From the NCBI GenBank assembly GCA_948146395.1, contig OX411548.1, positions 63,197,020 through 63,261,019 on the forward strand: a DNA stretch of 64,000 nucleotides, given 5' to 3'. This DNA comes from Fragum whitleyi (Eukaryota; Mollusca; Bivalvia; Cardiida; Cardiidae). Below, piece by piece: positions 1 through 12,586 of the stretch. The notes beneath the pieces were generated by a model. The model was not told the origin of the DNA. It ran no database searches and saw only the letters and a program-made list of their open reading frames with translations. A program made the position numbers and the translations under genes. How positions within the stretch are numbered: position 1 is the first letter of the stretch; each line of letters opens with the position of its first letter.

Positions 1-1220
1 ATGATTATTCATTAACGACATTTTTCGAAAGAGGATTTATTACTATTACGCACATGCGTAATGTGTGTGATGGTAGTTACGCCCTTGATTATCATTTATT
101 TATTCCCATTCTATCTCTGCGATTCCGCAAGGGTTTTATTTTAAAAGATTTATGAATTGTGTATTCATTAATTATCGATGATAAAGTATCGATTATGGAA
201 ATACTTAATATAATTTGATATTTTACTTGGGGCAAAAATAATACATTAGAGATTTGTTAAAGATTAAACAATTCATTAATACTGTAGAAAGCTCGAATTT
301 CATCAGATAATCTGCTATTTTATCATCCTAAGGTTATCCATTCATTAACCGATAGATGTGACAGATCAAATTGACGTTTGACTACAAAAGTCTCGTTACT
401 ACAGCATAGTTATGCTGTAGTTATGAGATTTTTGTAGCAAAACGACAAAATCCATTTAATTTGTATCAGTTTATGTAGCTTATTTGATAGTCATAAATCT
501 AAATGTTGACAGGGGCGTAGCTATGTTTTGTTTTTTAAATTCCAGTCGGTTGAGCCAGTTTTTTTTTTTTTTTTTCATTCTTTTTCTATTCGCGATATAT
601 ACGTACCTTTCATATAATGATATAAAATTGATGTACCATTTAGTGTCATAATTCATAGTTATATTGCTTACAGTGTAGTTTTATCATTATTATTTTTAAA
701 GGTTACACATTCTTCTAAATTTTAAGCTTTCCATGAATTTGACCTTCATTTCTTATGGAAACGAAAACATTTTTCAATAAGAATAGATATTTGATAATTA
801 TAAAAACATTTTCGGTCATTTCAAAGACGGTTTTCCACTTATTTGGAAATTCAGTAAAATTCTTTAGAATCAAATCAACACCCGTGTATCGTTACATGTA
901 TTAAATGAGAGGAGCTTGATTTTTGAAGAACTGACAAAACAACGTTTGTCGAGTATGTTATCTTAAGCAAATATTTAAGATTTATCAAAATTTCGAAACA
1001 AGTCCTATCGCAGAAATCAATTCGTATATATCATAATATCGATTATTCAAATTATGGTCTTATATTTCAATTCGATAGTCTATCTAATTGTACCTGGGCC
1101 AAGATAGCACGCGTGCTCAGTGATTCATTATGACATTAAATACTTCGTTGTTGAGAGAAACAAAGACTCACGACCATAATTACAAAACGATAGGCCCAAA
1201 TAAGTCAACACAATGTCAAA
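1..1220. other. AT-rich intergenic DNA
   Basis: Apart from the 382-437 hairpin and a T-run near 560, I see no gene or recognisable repeat. Confidence 0.6.
382..437. repeat. Hairpin, 56 bp
   Basis: ctacaaaagtctcgttacta / tagttatgagatttttgtag with inner cagcat/atgctg. Loosely similar to the hairpin at 5000-5055. Confidence 0.8.
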
Positions 1221-1626
1221 TACAATTAAAAACATCGTAAACTTGAATGAATGGTTTTGGAATTATTTCGAAATGAAATTGAATGGGTGTGTGGAGCGAG
1301 TTTTGAAATTTAAGGGAGATAATACATTGTCGCTCATTTCGACCAAATTAGACGAATTCATCAAAAATTAATTGACTCCTGTCCACAATTCAAAGTTCTT
1401 CCCAACTTTTGTGCTTTCACGTTCGGTAAAACTCTGACATTTACAAGTTCATACTAGGCAAAAGATCGTGGAATAATTGGATCGATTTCAATGAAATGCT
1501 GATCGTTTTGGTCGATTAAGAATTGTTTATGAGTGATTTGAGTGAATGTTTGCAATGAATGATTCGAGCACTAAGCGAATGATTTTGATTTGAATGATTG
1601 TCACTTTCATGATGCTGTTAACTGTA
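1221..1626 (+). mobile_element. Family A foldback MITE
   Basis: Starts tacaattaaaaacatcgt and ends gatgctgttaactgta. The centre carries the aagggagataat/cgctcatttcg block, but its hairpin is eroded. Confidence 0.75.
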
Positions 1627-2228
1627 TATCCCCGTAAAATTAAACCAAGATTCATTGCCCATAAAGTTGCAAACGCTCGTCACATTACATCTTTTACATC
1701 AGGGTGAATCGGACTGTCTATTTGAAATATGTATATAACATTTACAATGGCATTGCCCATATAAGAAGTTTTAGCCATGATTGATTTCTAGTTATCAAAT
1801 CATGGCATACGAAACAGCAAAGTAAATAAGAAATTTAGATTAACCTTTTTAGTACGGCATACTATTAAGTATTCAAGCACACTTTCGCATCAATTCCATC
1901 TTATTTACACGAATCTCGTTTGTTGTCGTTTTCTTTATTTTTAGTATAAATCTTTTTATACATTTATTATTAATTATAGATTTATTAACTTATATTAAAG
2001 AAGTTTATCCCTAATGAAAATAATTGAATTTGGCTCGATGACGGTAAGGTTCGAAAGACACCACTACATTTCGCACAAGCCAAATACAGTAAAACTTGTG
2101 TTAAGCGACCACCTAAGGGACCACCAAAAAGCGGTCGTTTATGGGAATGGTCGCTTAATACAAAATGTTATAATAAAATGTGACAGTTCATTTTGATCGC
2201 ATTTATAGATTGTCGGTGTAAGTCGTAC

Positions 2229-2305
2229 TGAATCCTATGATGTTTAAACCCATTAGAATCGTCTTATTGAGACGATTCTAATGGGATAAAACAACATAAG
2301 ATTCA
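2229..2305. repeat. Family I hairpin
   Basis: cccattagaatcgtctta / gagacgattctaatggg with outer arms tgaatcctatgatgtt / aacataagattca. Confidence 0.8.
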
Positions 2306-2529
2306 ACAATAACCATTTTTTTCGTTAAGAATGTCTTCTTTTTCGGAGATTTTGCTTACGTTGAAGAGACTTTTTATGGTGGTCGCTTAATAAAATTGGT
2401 CGCTTTATAGACGTGGTCGCTCGTACAAGATCGACTGTATTGTCGGTTTATGCAACCATAACAAAAATTGAAATGTTGCAAGTGATTAAGCACTGCAGTG
2501 ACTTATTGCAGTTAATTACTTCGAACGAA

Positions 2530-2935
2530 CAATTAACATGGTGAATGATTTTAGAATGATTTCGGAATTAAATTAGATGAATGAGAAGAGCAAGTTTTGA
2601 ATGAAATTAAGAGGGGGTACATGTCATATAACATCGATAATTTTGTTGAAAATGAACAAAATTGAAGATGATTATTACCTCCCTTTAATAAAATATACAA
2701 ACGAGTTCTTTAAAAAGCTCTCTCAATCTTCATGAACCAATCCGATGCTTCCAAATGCAATTTAGTCAGTGAAATCGTTCACATTTTCCAACGATTTTTA
2801 TTTTGAATGCAGTTCTTGATCTCGTCTTTTTAGTGATTTCGGAGCGTTTTTTAATAGTTTGAGTGAGTGTTTGGAATGAATAAATGGAGCAATGAGTAAG
2901 CGAATAAAAAAGTAAATTTCCCGATGTTGTTCATT
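2530..2935 (+). mobile_element. Family A foldback MITE, degraded
   Basis: Internal blocks tgaatgattttagaatgat, attttgttgaaaatgaacaaaatt and tattacctccctttaat are clear; the ends are eroded, so the boundaries are approximate. Confidence 0.6.
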
Positions 2936-3049
2936 TTACTAAGGCATTTTTTTCGCTAGTAAATTAACAAGAGTGTCATAGTCACAAAATACGCCGCCAC
3001 TTTGCTGCTGTTTCACGAAAATAATTGTAGACACTACTTATTTTAACAG

Positions 3050-3960
3050 AACTAAATTCAAAATGACCAAGTTTCATTTAAATCAAGACAAAAAGTTCGA
3101 AGGAGTTGCCTTCTCAAGGCTGCAATTTCAATAAGCCACAGACACAAGTTTTAAGGGGGCATAATTCAGGGAAATAATTGGGCCATAAAATCCTTGATCC
3201 ATGTACATCTACAAATTATGGTGATGACATTGACCAAGTTTTATTTGAATAAAGACAAAACGTGAAGATGAGTTGCGTTCAAAAGGCTGCAATTTCAATA
3301 AGCCCCAGATACTAAATTTTAAGGGGGCATGATTTAGGGTAGAATTAATGAACCATAAAATCCTTACTTCATGCTAATCTACCAATTTCGGTTATAACAT
3401 CCACCAAGTTTCATTTAGATCCAGCCAGAAACTTAGGAAGAGTTGCATTCACAAGGCTGCAATTTCAATAAGCCCCAGAGACTAAATTTTAAGGGGGCAT
3501 AACTGAGGCAATAAGCCCCAGAGACTAAGTTTTTAAGGGGCATAACTCAGGCAAAAATCAACGAACAATAAAATCCTTCCTTCATGCACATCTACCAATT
3601 GAAGTGCTAACATTGACCAAGTTTCAAGAAGATCCAGCCAGAAACTTAGAAGGAGTTGCGTTGACAAGAAAAGGCTGAGGCAATAAGCCCCAGAGACTAA
3701 GTTTTTAAGGGGCATAACTCAGGCAAAAATCAACGAACCATAAAATCCGTCCTTCATGCACATCTACTAATTGAGTTGATAACATTGATCAAGTTTCAAG
3801 AAGATCCAGCCAGAAACTTAGGAGGAGTTGCGTTGACAAGAAAAGTGGACGGTTGTACGGACGGATGGACGGAAGGACGGACATACGGAGAAGATGACGC
3901 CAATATACGTCCGCCTCCGGCGGCGTATAAAAAGAAAAGATGGTATCCGGTAAAACACTT
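3050..3960 (+). repeat. Array of about 170-bp tandem repeats with ggacggacgg end
   Basis: Diverged units carry taagggggcataa at about 3152, 3319, 3490, 3533 and 3708, with catgcacatctaccaattg and accaagtttcaagaagatcc in each. The array closes with cggacggatggacggaagg and tccgcctccggcggcgtata. Open frames in it are incidental. Confidence 0.8.
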
Positions 3961-4443
3961 ATTCATGAGGGCGATTGCCTCAGAGGAAAAGGATCCAAGA
4001 TCTTAATGTGAATCATACTGTAGTGTAAAAAAAATGTAAGAGATGATCTCAGATTGATTCGTAAAACAATATGGTATTGATTTTGTTACGCTTTACTCGT
4101 TTTAAAAAAATGTAATGTTTTTGGTACCATTATTCTATCAGTAAAGGTGTATTTTGTAAACTGAGCTCTGACGTAGGCGATGAGTCCATTATCATAGGTA
4201 AATCGGGTGTGATTAAAAAGCAAATGATAGGAATTTAACCTAACCCCTTCACTGCAGTTATGAAAGTACATGTTTGAGTGAACCTTACGTTTTGAGACAA
4301 GCAATAACGTTGGTTTTCAAGGTAAATTGTACACTTTCTTAGTGCGCTATTTAAACCTGTTTTATCTATTTCGATCAAATTGCACGAGAATCTAACAGTA
4401 AAAAGTTGATTTCACGGCTCACCGCGCAAAATCTACCTATACA

Positions 4444-4872
4444 TACAGTTAAGATCATCATGATATTGACTAGGTGGTTGATTTTTGAATGATTTTGAAA
4501 TGATTTTGGAATGAAACTGAATGAGTATGCTGAGCGAGTTTTGCGTGAAATTAAAGGGAGGTAAACCAATATAGCTAATTTTGTTCAAGATGAACAAAAT
4601 TAGCTATATTTATTATCTCCCTTTAATAAAATGTAAGTAATTTTCTGTTAGCCTGTCTTCATGGACCACCAATTTGACACTTTAAAATCCACACTAGCCA
4701 ATAAAATCGTAGAATAATAAGATCCATTTGAATTAAATGTTGATCGTCTTGGTCGATTTGGAAATGTTTATAAAGATTTTAGAACGTTTTTTATCGATTT
4801 GAGCGAGATTGGAGAGCTGACTGAGCGGTTTTGAATAATTTTGGTCGAGGTAAATGTTATTTTCACGATGTG
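4444..4872 (+). mobile_element. Family A foldback MITE, subfamily II
   Basis: Left end tacagttaagatcatcatg. The central palindrome is attagctatat. The right half has the tgatcgtcttggtcgattt block that marks subfamily II. Confidence 0.75.
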
Positions 4873-4999
4873 CCCTGGTAGGGCGGAGTCTAAGTAACGG
4901 GTCGATGCTCTAAAGGTTAGGGTAAATCAGCTTTTATTTACAACTACTTTCTTCTATAGATAGTTGACATAAAAAATTGAAGCATGAAATCGTAGGTTA

Positions 5000-5055
5000 G
5001 TTACCAAAGCCCTCGCAACTTCAGCTTCAAGCTGAAGTTACGAGGATTTGGTAAC
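5000..5055. repeat. Hairpin, 56 bp
   Basis: gttaccaaagccctcgcaac / gttacgaggatttggtaac with inner ttcagctt/aagctgaa. Its right arm resembles sequence at 59548-59571. Confidence 0.8.
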
Positions 5056-5550
5056 CCAAAGATGAAATATGTTCATTTTCTCTGTGCGCGTAAATCCTTT
5101 TGGTTGTAGGATGCAGTCATTTACTAGCGTTAACGATAAATGCCGAGTAACTTTTAAAATAAGCCAAAATATTGAAAAGTTAACTTGCCAAATTACCATA
5201 CGGCTAAGCCACGCTCTACCAGTGGAATAACAACGCAGAATACCACCGGTAAACAAAATAGTTTAGTTTCACACTAGGGGGAACAAAGATAAAATATGTT
5301 TATAAAATGAATATGTGATAAAAAAGTATTGTTCACAAAACATAATACAAAAGAATGAACAAAAATTAGAACAAGACAAATGTAGGTTGGAATTTCAAAC
5401 AAAACACATTTAACGTTAAATTAGGTTTGGCTACACATTTTTACTGAAACACTTTGCATCATTTATGTATTTCGCGTTTTAATTTGAACTCTTACAAATT
5501 GATATTTTTACCTCCTGTCAAATACAGAAATTATGCTAAAAATATAATTG

Positions 5551-5814
5551 TGACCAGTCATGCGAAAAGGGACTATCTGGGTAGCGCGTAAAGTGTCCAC
5601 ACCAGTCAGACTGCGCGTACTGCGCAGACTGACTTTGGTCGAATATTTCCGCAATGTGCTTATTTTCTGAATCTAGAATGATCAATCTATCTTCGAGCGA
5701 AATAATTTTTGAATTGTGATCTCTGGTTTACATACAGTGTTTACTGGACACAACCTCTTTTCAAATATCCATTTTAAAAAGTTCCGAGATGGTCCCTTTT
5801 CGTGTGACGGGTCA
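5551..5814. mobile_element. Family H TIR element, 264 bp
   Basis: Ends tgaccagtcatgcgaaaagg and the complement of ccttttcgtgtgacgggtca, 27-bp repeats with about 22 matches. Internal hairpin agtcagactgcgc / gcgcagactgact. Confidence 0.7.
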
Positions 5815-5915
5815 AATAAATATTGAAACTCGATTTGTCACAGTCTTATCAAACTTCATAATTGTTACAACCAATCCTCCTTCATTTTATACGCTAACAC
5901 AAGAACCCTACTTGT

Positions 5916-6158
5916 AATGAGCTATTTTTCCGTGGTCCGTGGTCTAGAGGTAGAGCGTCGGCCTCTTGACCCAAAGATCTTGAGTTCGATTCCCGGGAGC
6001 GGCTATCGATCTTGGTTCTTTCATTGGCCCACACATTCGACGCGAGTACTGGTTAATTTTCCAGGAAGCAGAATCGAGAGGGATTAATCTAAGTTATAAG
6101 AACTTTTTTTCCCAATCGATGTAAAATAAATAGGTTAAAACCAAAACCAATGAGCTAT
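5916..6158 (+). mobile_element. tRNA-derived SINE with 10-bp target duplication
   Basis: The tRNA-like head (about 5932-6003) has an A box tggtctagagg and a B box gagttcgattcc. The body ends in an A-rich tail aaaaccaaaacc. The direct repeat aatgagctat flanks it at 5916-5925 and 6149-6158. Confidence 0.8.
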
Positions 6159-6283
6159 GTCCTTTGGGGGTCTTTTAACTCGTTTTTGCTGTTGTTGTTG
6201 TAATTGTTGCCGAATGAATCGTTTTCGAAACACGGCGTTTAAGTCGACGTACCCTAATAACCCCATTATAATTATATTTTTTC

Positions 6284-7197
6284 TCAAACGTATTTCATAA
6301 GCTTTATTCTGTGCATATCACCGATCCATATATAACCCCTGTTGTCCACACTGACTGCATTAGGCTTGTTCATGCTATATGTATAAGGCAGGGGGTTACC
6401 CTTGCTGTCTAGCAGATGAAGGGTATCGTCTTTAAGGTCCGTCATCACGACCAGCCCCTGGGCGTCACATGCCACACCGTCCGCGCTTCCAGATGCCGTG
6501 TATGAGAACTTCGTAATTCCGTCAGGGCCGATAACTAAGAACTTACCAGAAACACCTGTTGATACTATTAGGTCTTTGTTAACAGTCTGACATACCCGGA
6601 ATAGATTAAGTCCTTTCGTGATTTTTATTTCTTTCTCTTTTTGTCCTAATATAGAATAAAACATTACTTTCGAAACTCGTGTTTGTTTCATTTTAGTAAC
6701 TGGCATGTCATTACCTAAGACTATTACATGCATTCCATCTCGTGAAAGTGCAATGCCTCGTAGAAACATATCTGATTTCACGAAATATGTGTTTTTATGA
6801 ATGGCTCCGAGTCTACGTATAGCTTTACCATTATGTTCAGTCAAAAGAACGGTACCATCCAGCAATGTCGTCATATCGTCAATGTCAAAATCAACCGTGT
6901 CTTTTTGAAGAACACGACCGGTGTTGTCAAATCGTTGAATTTTGTTCTTGAACCCGTTGCACACCCACGCCGTTCCATCTGATAATGTGCTAATTGAGGA
7001 GGTACTCGGGAAGTTCTGGTCGCAGTTGAAGGTGGTATGAAGTTGCAGCTCTATCACTGGTGTCGGCACAAACATGCCCTCTGCCATCTGTTTTAGTTCG
7101 CCGACTGAGGTCTGCAACGCCATATCATCAATCCCGCCCTTTGCAAATGTGTAACGTCTTCTCCATAGTTTGTCAATGAACGATGGCGTATCTGTAG
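6284..7197 (-). CDS. Gene 1 exon 2: linker and beta-propeller
   Basis: Starts after aacag. This acceptor was preferred over ctacag six bases further in, because the exon then aligns without a gap to exon 2 of the paralogue (D-x7-D-[KR]-LWR). It contains in one piece what gene 2 splits between exons 2 and 3. Ends with TGA at 6284-6286. Confidence 0.8.
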
Positions 7198-9147
7198 CTG
7201 TTTTTTGTTCAAAAGAGGGAAATATTACATAAATACTCAAGCACGTGTTTGAACGTAATCTAGCATCTAATAATACAAGTATATAATTTGGAATGTTTTA
7301 TAAATTTTTATGAAGATGATAAGGTTATGAAAGACTCTGTTGCAATTTAAAATTCAGGGCGTATTTCAAATCGCGTTAATTGCACGAGAACCGATATTTC
7401 TTCAATCAAAACAAGTCTTAAAGAGAAACAACTATATCTTTCCACTAAAGTCAGCGTTTCCTTAGACAAGAAAATTACCAGTTTGGTGGTATCCTTTAGC
7501 CTTTGTCTAATTCGATAAATTTGGAAAATTTCTCTTTGGTTCTCAATAATATAGGTCACGGAAAATATAATGATGATTTATTTAAGAATGACACGGTATC
7601 GTGACATATATGATTCGTGCACATTAGTGAGTCTTCATATAGTTGTTACTGTTATTGTTGTAAATAATTATCTAAATCAAGTTATTTCATTTTCAATATT
7701 TCAATTTGATATTTAAAATATATAAAACACTATTCATTTTCAATATTTCGGTAAAAATTGTCTTCATCAATAATGTTAATAAATTTGATTGAATGAAATG
7801 GATGTGTTTATTCGAATCATTGTGTCTTAAATAGTGTGAAGAATTCTTAATGATCTAGACAAAAGCAATTTTTGCCAAAATATTTATTTTTAGAGTGTTT
7901 TATATACTGTTTAAACAATTTCATGTGAAATAATTTTGTGCTGTTATACATGTACTCAAATATAGTTAGTCTCTATCATGTCTTGCTTGAAAAAATAAAA
8001 TTTTCTATGAATATTACCTCTTTTTAATGCTTCAAATATGTCACGTTGAACAGGAGATGTTAACACTACAATGTAAATCCATTTTAGGTATATATTTTAT
8101 TACCAAACAGATTATTCAAAAGGTACACTTACATCTTAGGCTATTGTCCAGGTCATGGCTGGCGTTCACGAAAGCTACATCAGTGGACATGTCCATCGAT
8201 ATTGAAGATTGATCTATCAGGCCCCTAATTGTCTCCAACCTTTGATTGATCGCCTCTAGACTGCTGTCTAGCTTTGCCTTAATCTCCTCATTGTGGTTCC
8301 TTACCGTCGAAATAAGTCGCTCTCCCTGCTCGTCTATAACGTCCTTAATCCTGTTACAGTGCTGGCGAATTTCCGTCTCGATTTGGTGAGTTTCCTCTTC
8401 AAGCGATGCTTTCTTGCTCTTTATCTCGACTGATTCTGCTTTCAGACGTGCCATATGGCTTTTAGCGGTGGTGATTGAGTTTGCTATCCTATCTTTACGC
8501 TCGTTAACGACCTCGCCAATTGCAGTTGTTAAGTGTCCTTCGTGAGCGACGACTTTGCAGTCCCGACAAATGGACATTTCACATTTCTTACAATAAAACT
8601 TAAGCTCCTCATGTTCGTGTATATCACAATAAACTTTGACTTTTAGTTTGTCGTTAACAGACCGTACAGATGACATAAATGAAACGTGGTGGTTACTGCT
8701 CATTTTCATACGAAGATGGAGTTTATTGCACCGTTCGCAGAAAAACTCGTTACATTCTGAACATTTGTAAAGGGCAGGAGAATCTTCACATATATCACAT
8801 AAAATCACGTCATTACCATGCGGATAGCGTGTCAGCTTTCGGGAAAGTTTCTGACCTTTCGGAAGTCGTATTCCAGCGCGGCAAATCGGACAATGGCAAT
8901 GTTTTCCCCGACTATGACCAATTATATAATTTTCTAAACAAGTTTTACAGAAGTTATGTATTCCCGGGAGTACCCACTGGTAATCAATCTTGTTGGAACA
9001 CACATTACATCTATATGGATCAGCTTTCGTCAATTTCACGCTGGCTGGCCGCGACATTCTAGACATAACGGATGACGGTCGTGAAAATGGGGGAGGGCTG
9101 ACCATCGTATATCGTGTCATTTGTGAACTGGGTCGTGAAAGAGCCAT
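6284..9147 (-). CDS. RING/B-box/coiled-coil protein with C-terminal NHL-like propeller (TRIM-like), gene 1
   Basis: Two exons, 8133-9147 and 6284-7197, joined in phase 1 (donor gtaagt, acceptor aacag) give 642 aa. Order seen: Ser/Arg/Pro-rich N-terminus with RPSS/RPAS motifs (res. 5-36), RING-like finger (47-89), B-box 1 (117-154), complete B-box 2 with C-x2-H...H-x2-H (174-205), a charged heptad-like coiled coil (about 215-330), then a six-bladed-type propeller (about 385-642) with repeats such as LSDGTAWVCNG, STGVSGKFLVIG and SADGVACD. The architecture is that of TRIM2/3/71-like E3 ligases, so a role in ubiquitin transfer or RNA binding is possible. However, the RING lacks the third Cys (LP-G-I-H where LPCGH is usual), so ligase activity is doubtful. 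I chose the ATG at 9147 because the codon two positions upstream is GTG. It is divergently oriented to a paralogue at 13610-18826. Confidence 0.85.
8133..9147 (-). CDS. Gene 1 exon 1: N-terminal tail, RING, two B-boxes, coiled coil
   Basis: Encodes residues 1-338 plus one base. The donor reads aagat|gtaagtg, and the frame runs on only 16 more bases before a stop, which supports the splice. RING ligands seen: CNVC, H64, C67, C70, CPIC. The position two before H64, normally Cys, is Gly. B-box 2 spans CDIHEHEELKFYC to AHEGH. Confidence 0.85.
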
Positions 9148-9891
9148 TTTCACTAGAATGTCGTCTTATCTAAAGAACTACCGAAAATGGATATTTTTGT
9201 GATGACTACACTTACGCCTGATTTATATGTATATATTCTAATTTGAATCTACATTTGTAGATTTAAAAAGATGTTATTGATGACCAAGATAGGAAAAACA
9301 CTATCGTTATATCAAAATTAGAATAACTTCTTACACAGCGAGGCCTGATTCATTTAACATATGATAACTCTATCAAAACAGTCACCTTAAAGTTATTCAA
9401 AATAATAATCCGTGAAAAATATTAGAATTGTACATATACAACAGTTTCCTTCTATGTCAATATCTTGTGATGCTACCAAATATAGATAGTATAAATCACA
9501 AGGATTTTTTATATTATAAAACAAAGGCACGTACACCAAAAATCCAATAGTTAACTTAAGTATCTTTTTAAAGATAATACCAATACACTTTATCAAATTT
9601 TGAAATAGATTCAACTGTAAAATTCCATCGAAGAATCTTTAACTGATATTAAAACGAACAATTTAAAGAACTCAAACAATAGATTGAATGGGAGTAATAC
9701 GAGATGAATTAAATTGACGTTCCTATGGATAGTAACGTAGATAACAACCCTTGGCATTTTGGAATATACTTAATCAATCAATGCTTCAATCATGAGGGTC
9801 TGTCCTGGCAGCCTTTCTCGAACCAGTCACCGCCCTTAACGCAAAGGTTAATGCAGTAGACAGGCTGAATAAAAGATCAACCAACGAAATA

Positions 9892-10135
9892 TTTGAGTCT
9901 ATGCGTGACATTTCCAACAATTTGAAATGTTCGTGAGGTACAAACGTTCAGCAGCATTGACAAAAACATAGTGCAACACTTATATATGCTAACAGCCAGA
10001 ATATGCATTAAGACCCTATCTATCTATTTATTTCATGGTGAAAAATCAGGTCAGACTGAGCGACCACCGAGCTGACCAGAGTCTTTGCTTTGCACACATT
10101 TGAAATTGTTGGAAATGTCACGCACAGGTTCATTT
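9892..10135. mobile_element. Family C MITE
   Basis: Inverted ends tttgagtctatgcgtgacat and aaatgtcacgcacaggttca, with an interior block gaccagagtctttgctttgc. Confidence 0.75.
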
Positions 10136-11227
10136 AGTATGATTTTGAAATTTTTCTATGAAGTTTCATTGGTTGGTCATTCTTTTGGATATATAGTCAA
10201 AGAAACAATTGCGTATTGACTTTTTAAAAACCACATTAGGTTGTGATGACATTTTATTCTGAAAGCAAATTTTAATGTGTCTATATATCAATACTGAAAT
10301 ATGTACTACTTTACTTAAAATTTGAAAAAAAGTTCCAAAACTGTTAGCGGAGGAAATAGAAAACGGCGAAAAGGTACAATAAACTTAATATTATAATTAA
10401 ATGAAAAACTATCCTAGGTGAAACTCAGTAGAGCTTACGACCCAAAGTGTTACGACTTCATAACACCTATTTATTGCGTAAATAACTACAGATACAATTA
10501 ACTCGACTGGATTTCCACAAAATATACCAGATATGGATCCCTTGTCTCTCGAAAATTATTTTTCTCGCACCTTGATGCACAATCACACTATTTTCATCAT
10601 TTAAAACCGCACGGCAAAATTATGTAGAAATAGGTGGGCGAACGTTTTACCTATATTTCTTTTTCCTTCCAAATGTGTTCAAAGTTTTGTAGAAGTTTTC
10701 TTTAGATGTCAATATGTTTTATCTCAATTGTTAAATGATAAACACTTCATTGACTTGACCACTGATGACCTTGATATTTTTGTCTTTGAGCAAAAACAAC
10801 TATTTTCTTCATGGATGAATCGCTAGTACACTGGTAGGCTAGAAGATTTTAATTAAACTTTAAATCGCAAGGGGCTTTTTATGTGACCAATACTGTCTAA
10901 AAAAAAAGTGCATAGAAATTATCTTGAAGCTTCAAAGAACGACCCGTCGACAATTTCCATAATACAAAACTTTTAATGACAGCTCATTAGTGTAAAATCT
11001 ATTTCATAAAGATTCAACTGACTTTGAATTGTGGCTTTGCTACCTTTCGTTCTAAAAAAATATACTATCATTTTTGTTGTTGCTGATGTTTTCAAACACG
11101 TTGCGCCAAAAACTGCAATAGACCGCTTAATATAAGAAAAGTGTTGACAATCAAAGAGTAAATAAAAACTTAAATTGAATGTTTTACATCTGTTACAGGT
11201 ATAAAAAGGATATTGTTTTAATCAACC

Positions 11228-11694
11228 TAAGCACATCGTGTTCAAAGTGATCTTTTGTGACCATTGTCTGTCGTCCGTCGTGCGTCGTCTGTCGTCAACA
11301 GATTTAGTGTTTACACTCTAGAGGCCACAAATATTGTCATATCTTCAAGTAACTTGGTCAGAATATTTTTCTGGTCACAAGCATGAGCCCCGATTAAAAT
11401 GGGAAGGATCCGTGCCATATCACGGGATTGGGTCTTAATAACACTTTTCATTTTTACACTCTAGAGGCCACAAATATGGTCTAATCTTCATGAAACTTTG
11501 TCAGAACGTTTGTCAGGTCACAGGGATGAACCCTTGTGAAAATGGCAAGGATCCGTGCTATACCACTTGAAAAGGGGCCTTAATGACACTTATCTTTTTT
11601 GAACTCTAGAGGCATTTAATCATAAAATTTGATAATTATCAATTGAGACAAAGATACGTGAGCGATATAGGACCACCATAGTCCTCTTGTTTTA
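11228..11694 (+). mobile_element. Family D element with internal tandem units
   Basis: 5' cacatcgtgttcaaagtgat and gtccgtcgtgcgtcgtc; two to three diverged units with tctagaggccacaaata; 3' gtgagcgatataggaccacc. Confidence 0.65.
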
Positions 11695-11699
11695 AGAAC

Positions 11700-11860
11700 A
11701 ATAATGTCAGTATATACTTGACCCTATGTGTGACACTTCCAACGATTTCGCATGTGTACTTCAGGGAAGACTCAGATCAGCGTGTGTATCTTCACAGTCT
11801 GATCAAAATCTTCACTAACCGCTCAATAGATAGATAATTACCTATTATTTTTTAACACAA
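11700..11860. mobile_element. Family C fragment
   Basis: Contains ctatgtgtgacacttccaac and agactcagatcagcgtgtg with cacagtctgatc. No right end. Confidence 0.55.
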
Positions 11861-12452
11861 AGTCGACTGATACTTTTTCTGCACTCTTGGGTTCTTCATT
11901 TATCGGATAAAATATGAGATGAAGAGGACATTTTTAATTCATGGAGGTATGAAACAAAAAACCCAATCACACTGTATGAATACGCGAAGCGGATTCCTAA
12001 ATAAGTGTGATTAGGTCTTTTGATTCATATTTACACGAATTCAAAAAATATCCTTTTCATATCTTATAATTCAATATTCTGAATATGAAAAGTAAAGGTT
12101 TCTCTCAATTGAGACAGATGTTTTTTGGGGGAGTACATGTTCCTTGCACGTAAGCTAACAAATTAGCAGCGTACTCAAAATTGTTTTCATTGAGCAATGA
12201 AACTTATTTTTCAGCCAATCATTATACAAAAAATGATGAAATCATCAAGAATTGATTACTTAATGAAACTTAACTCTTGGCTCTAAAATACATGTACAAG
12301 ATTTGTTTTAAAAAGAAAATAGCACGAGGTCTGAACCAAACGTTTTGGGAAAAGAACCACATATTCCTAATTATTTTTGGAAACAATTTGCATACACTTC
12401 TTCGATTTTAAGGGTTTATGATCATGAGGCGATGAAACGATTGCATGATAAA

Positions 12453-12586
12453 AAGAATAGAGATAGAAAAGTTATTTGGTCTCGGCTGCGAGAAATTATC
12501 ATGGCTCGGCAAAACCTCGTCATGATAAATTCTCCCAAAATCGACATGACAACATTGATATTTTAGCACTCTAATATCTTATTCTC
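12453..12586. mobile_element. Family G foldback
   Basis: tttggtctcggctgcgagaa ... ctcgtcatgataaattctcc ... aacattgatattttagcact; ends eroded. An overlapping open frame on the plus strand is incidental. Confidence 0.65.

Noticed and set aside
3776..4006. 76-codon frame
   Set aside because: Lies in the end of the tandem array (ggacggacgg block).
8679..9062. Plus-strand open frame across gene 1 exon 1
   Set aside because: Antisense shadow of the RING/B-box exon, which has clear zinc-finger motifs on the other strand.
12345..12566. 73-codon frame
   Set aside because: Falls largely on a family G foldback, so the frame is incidental.
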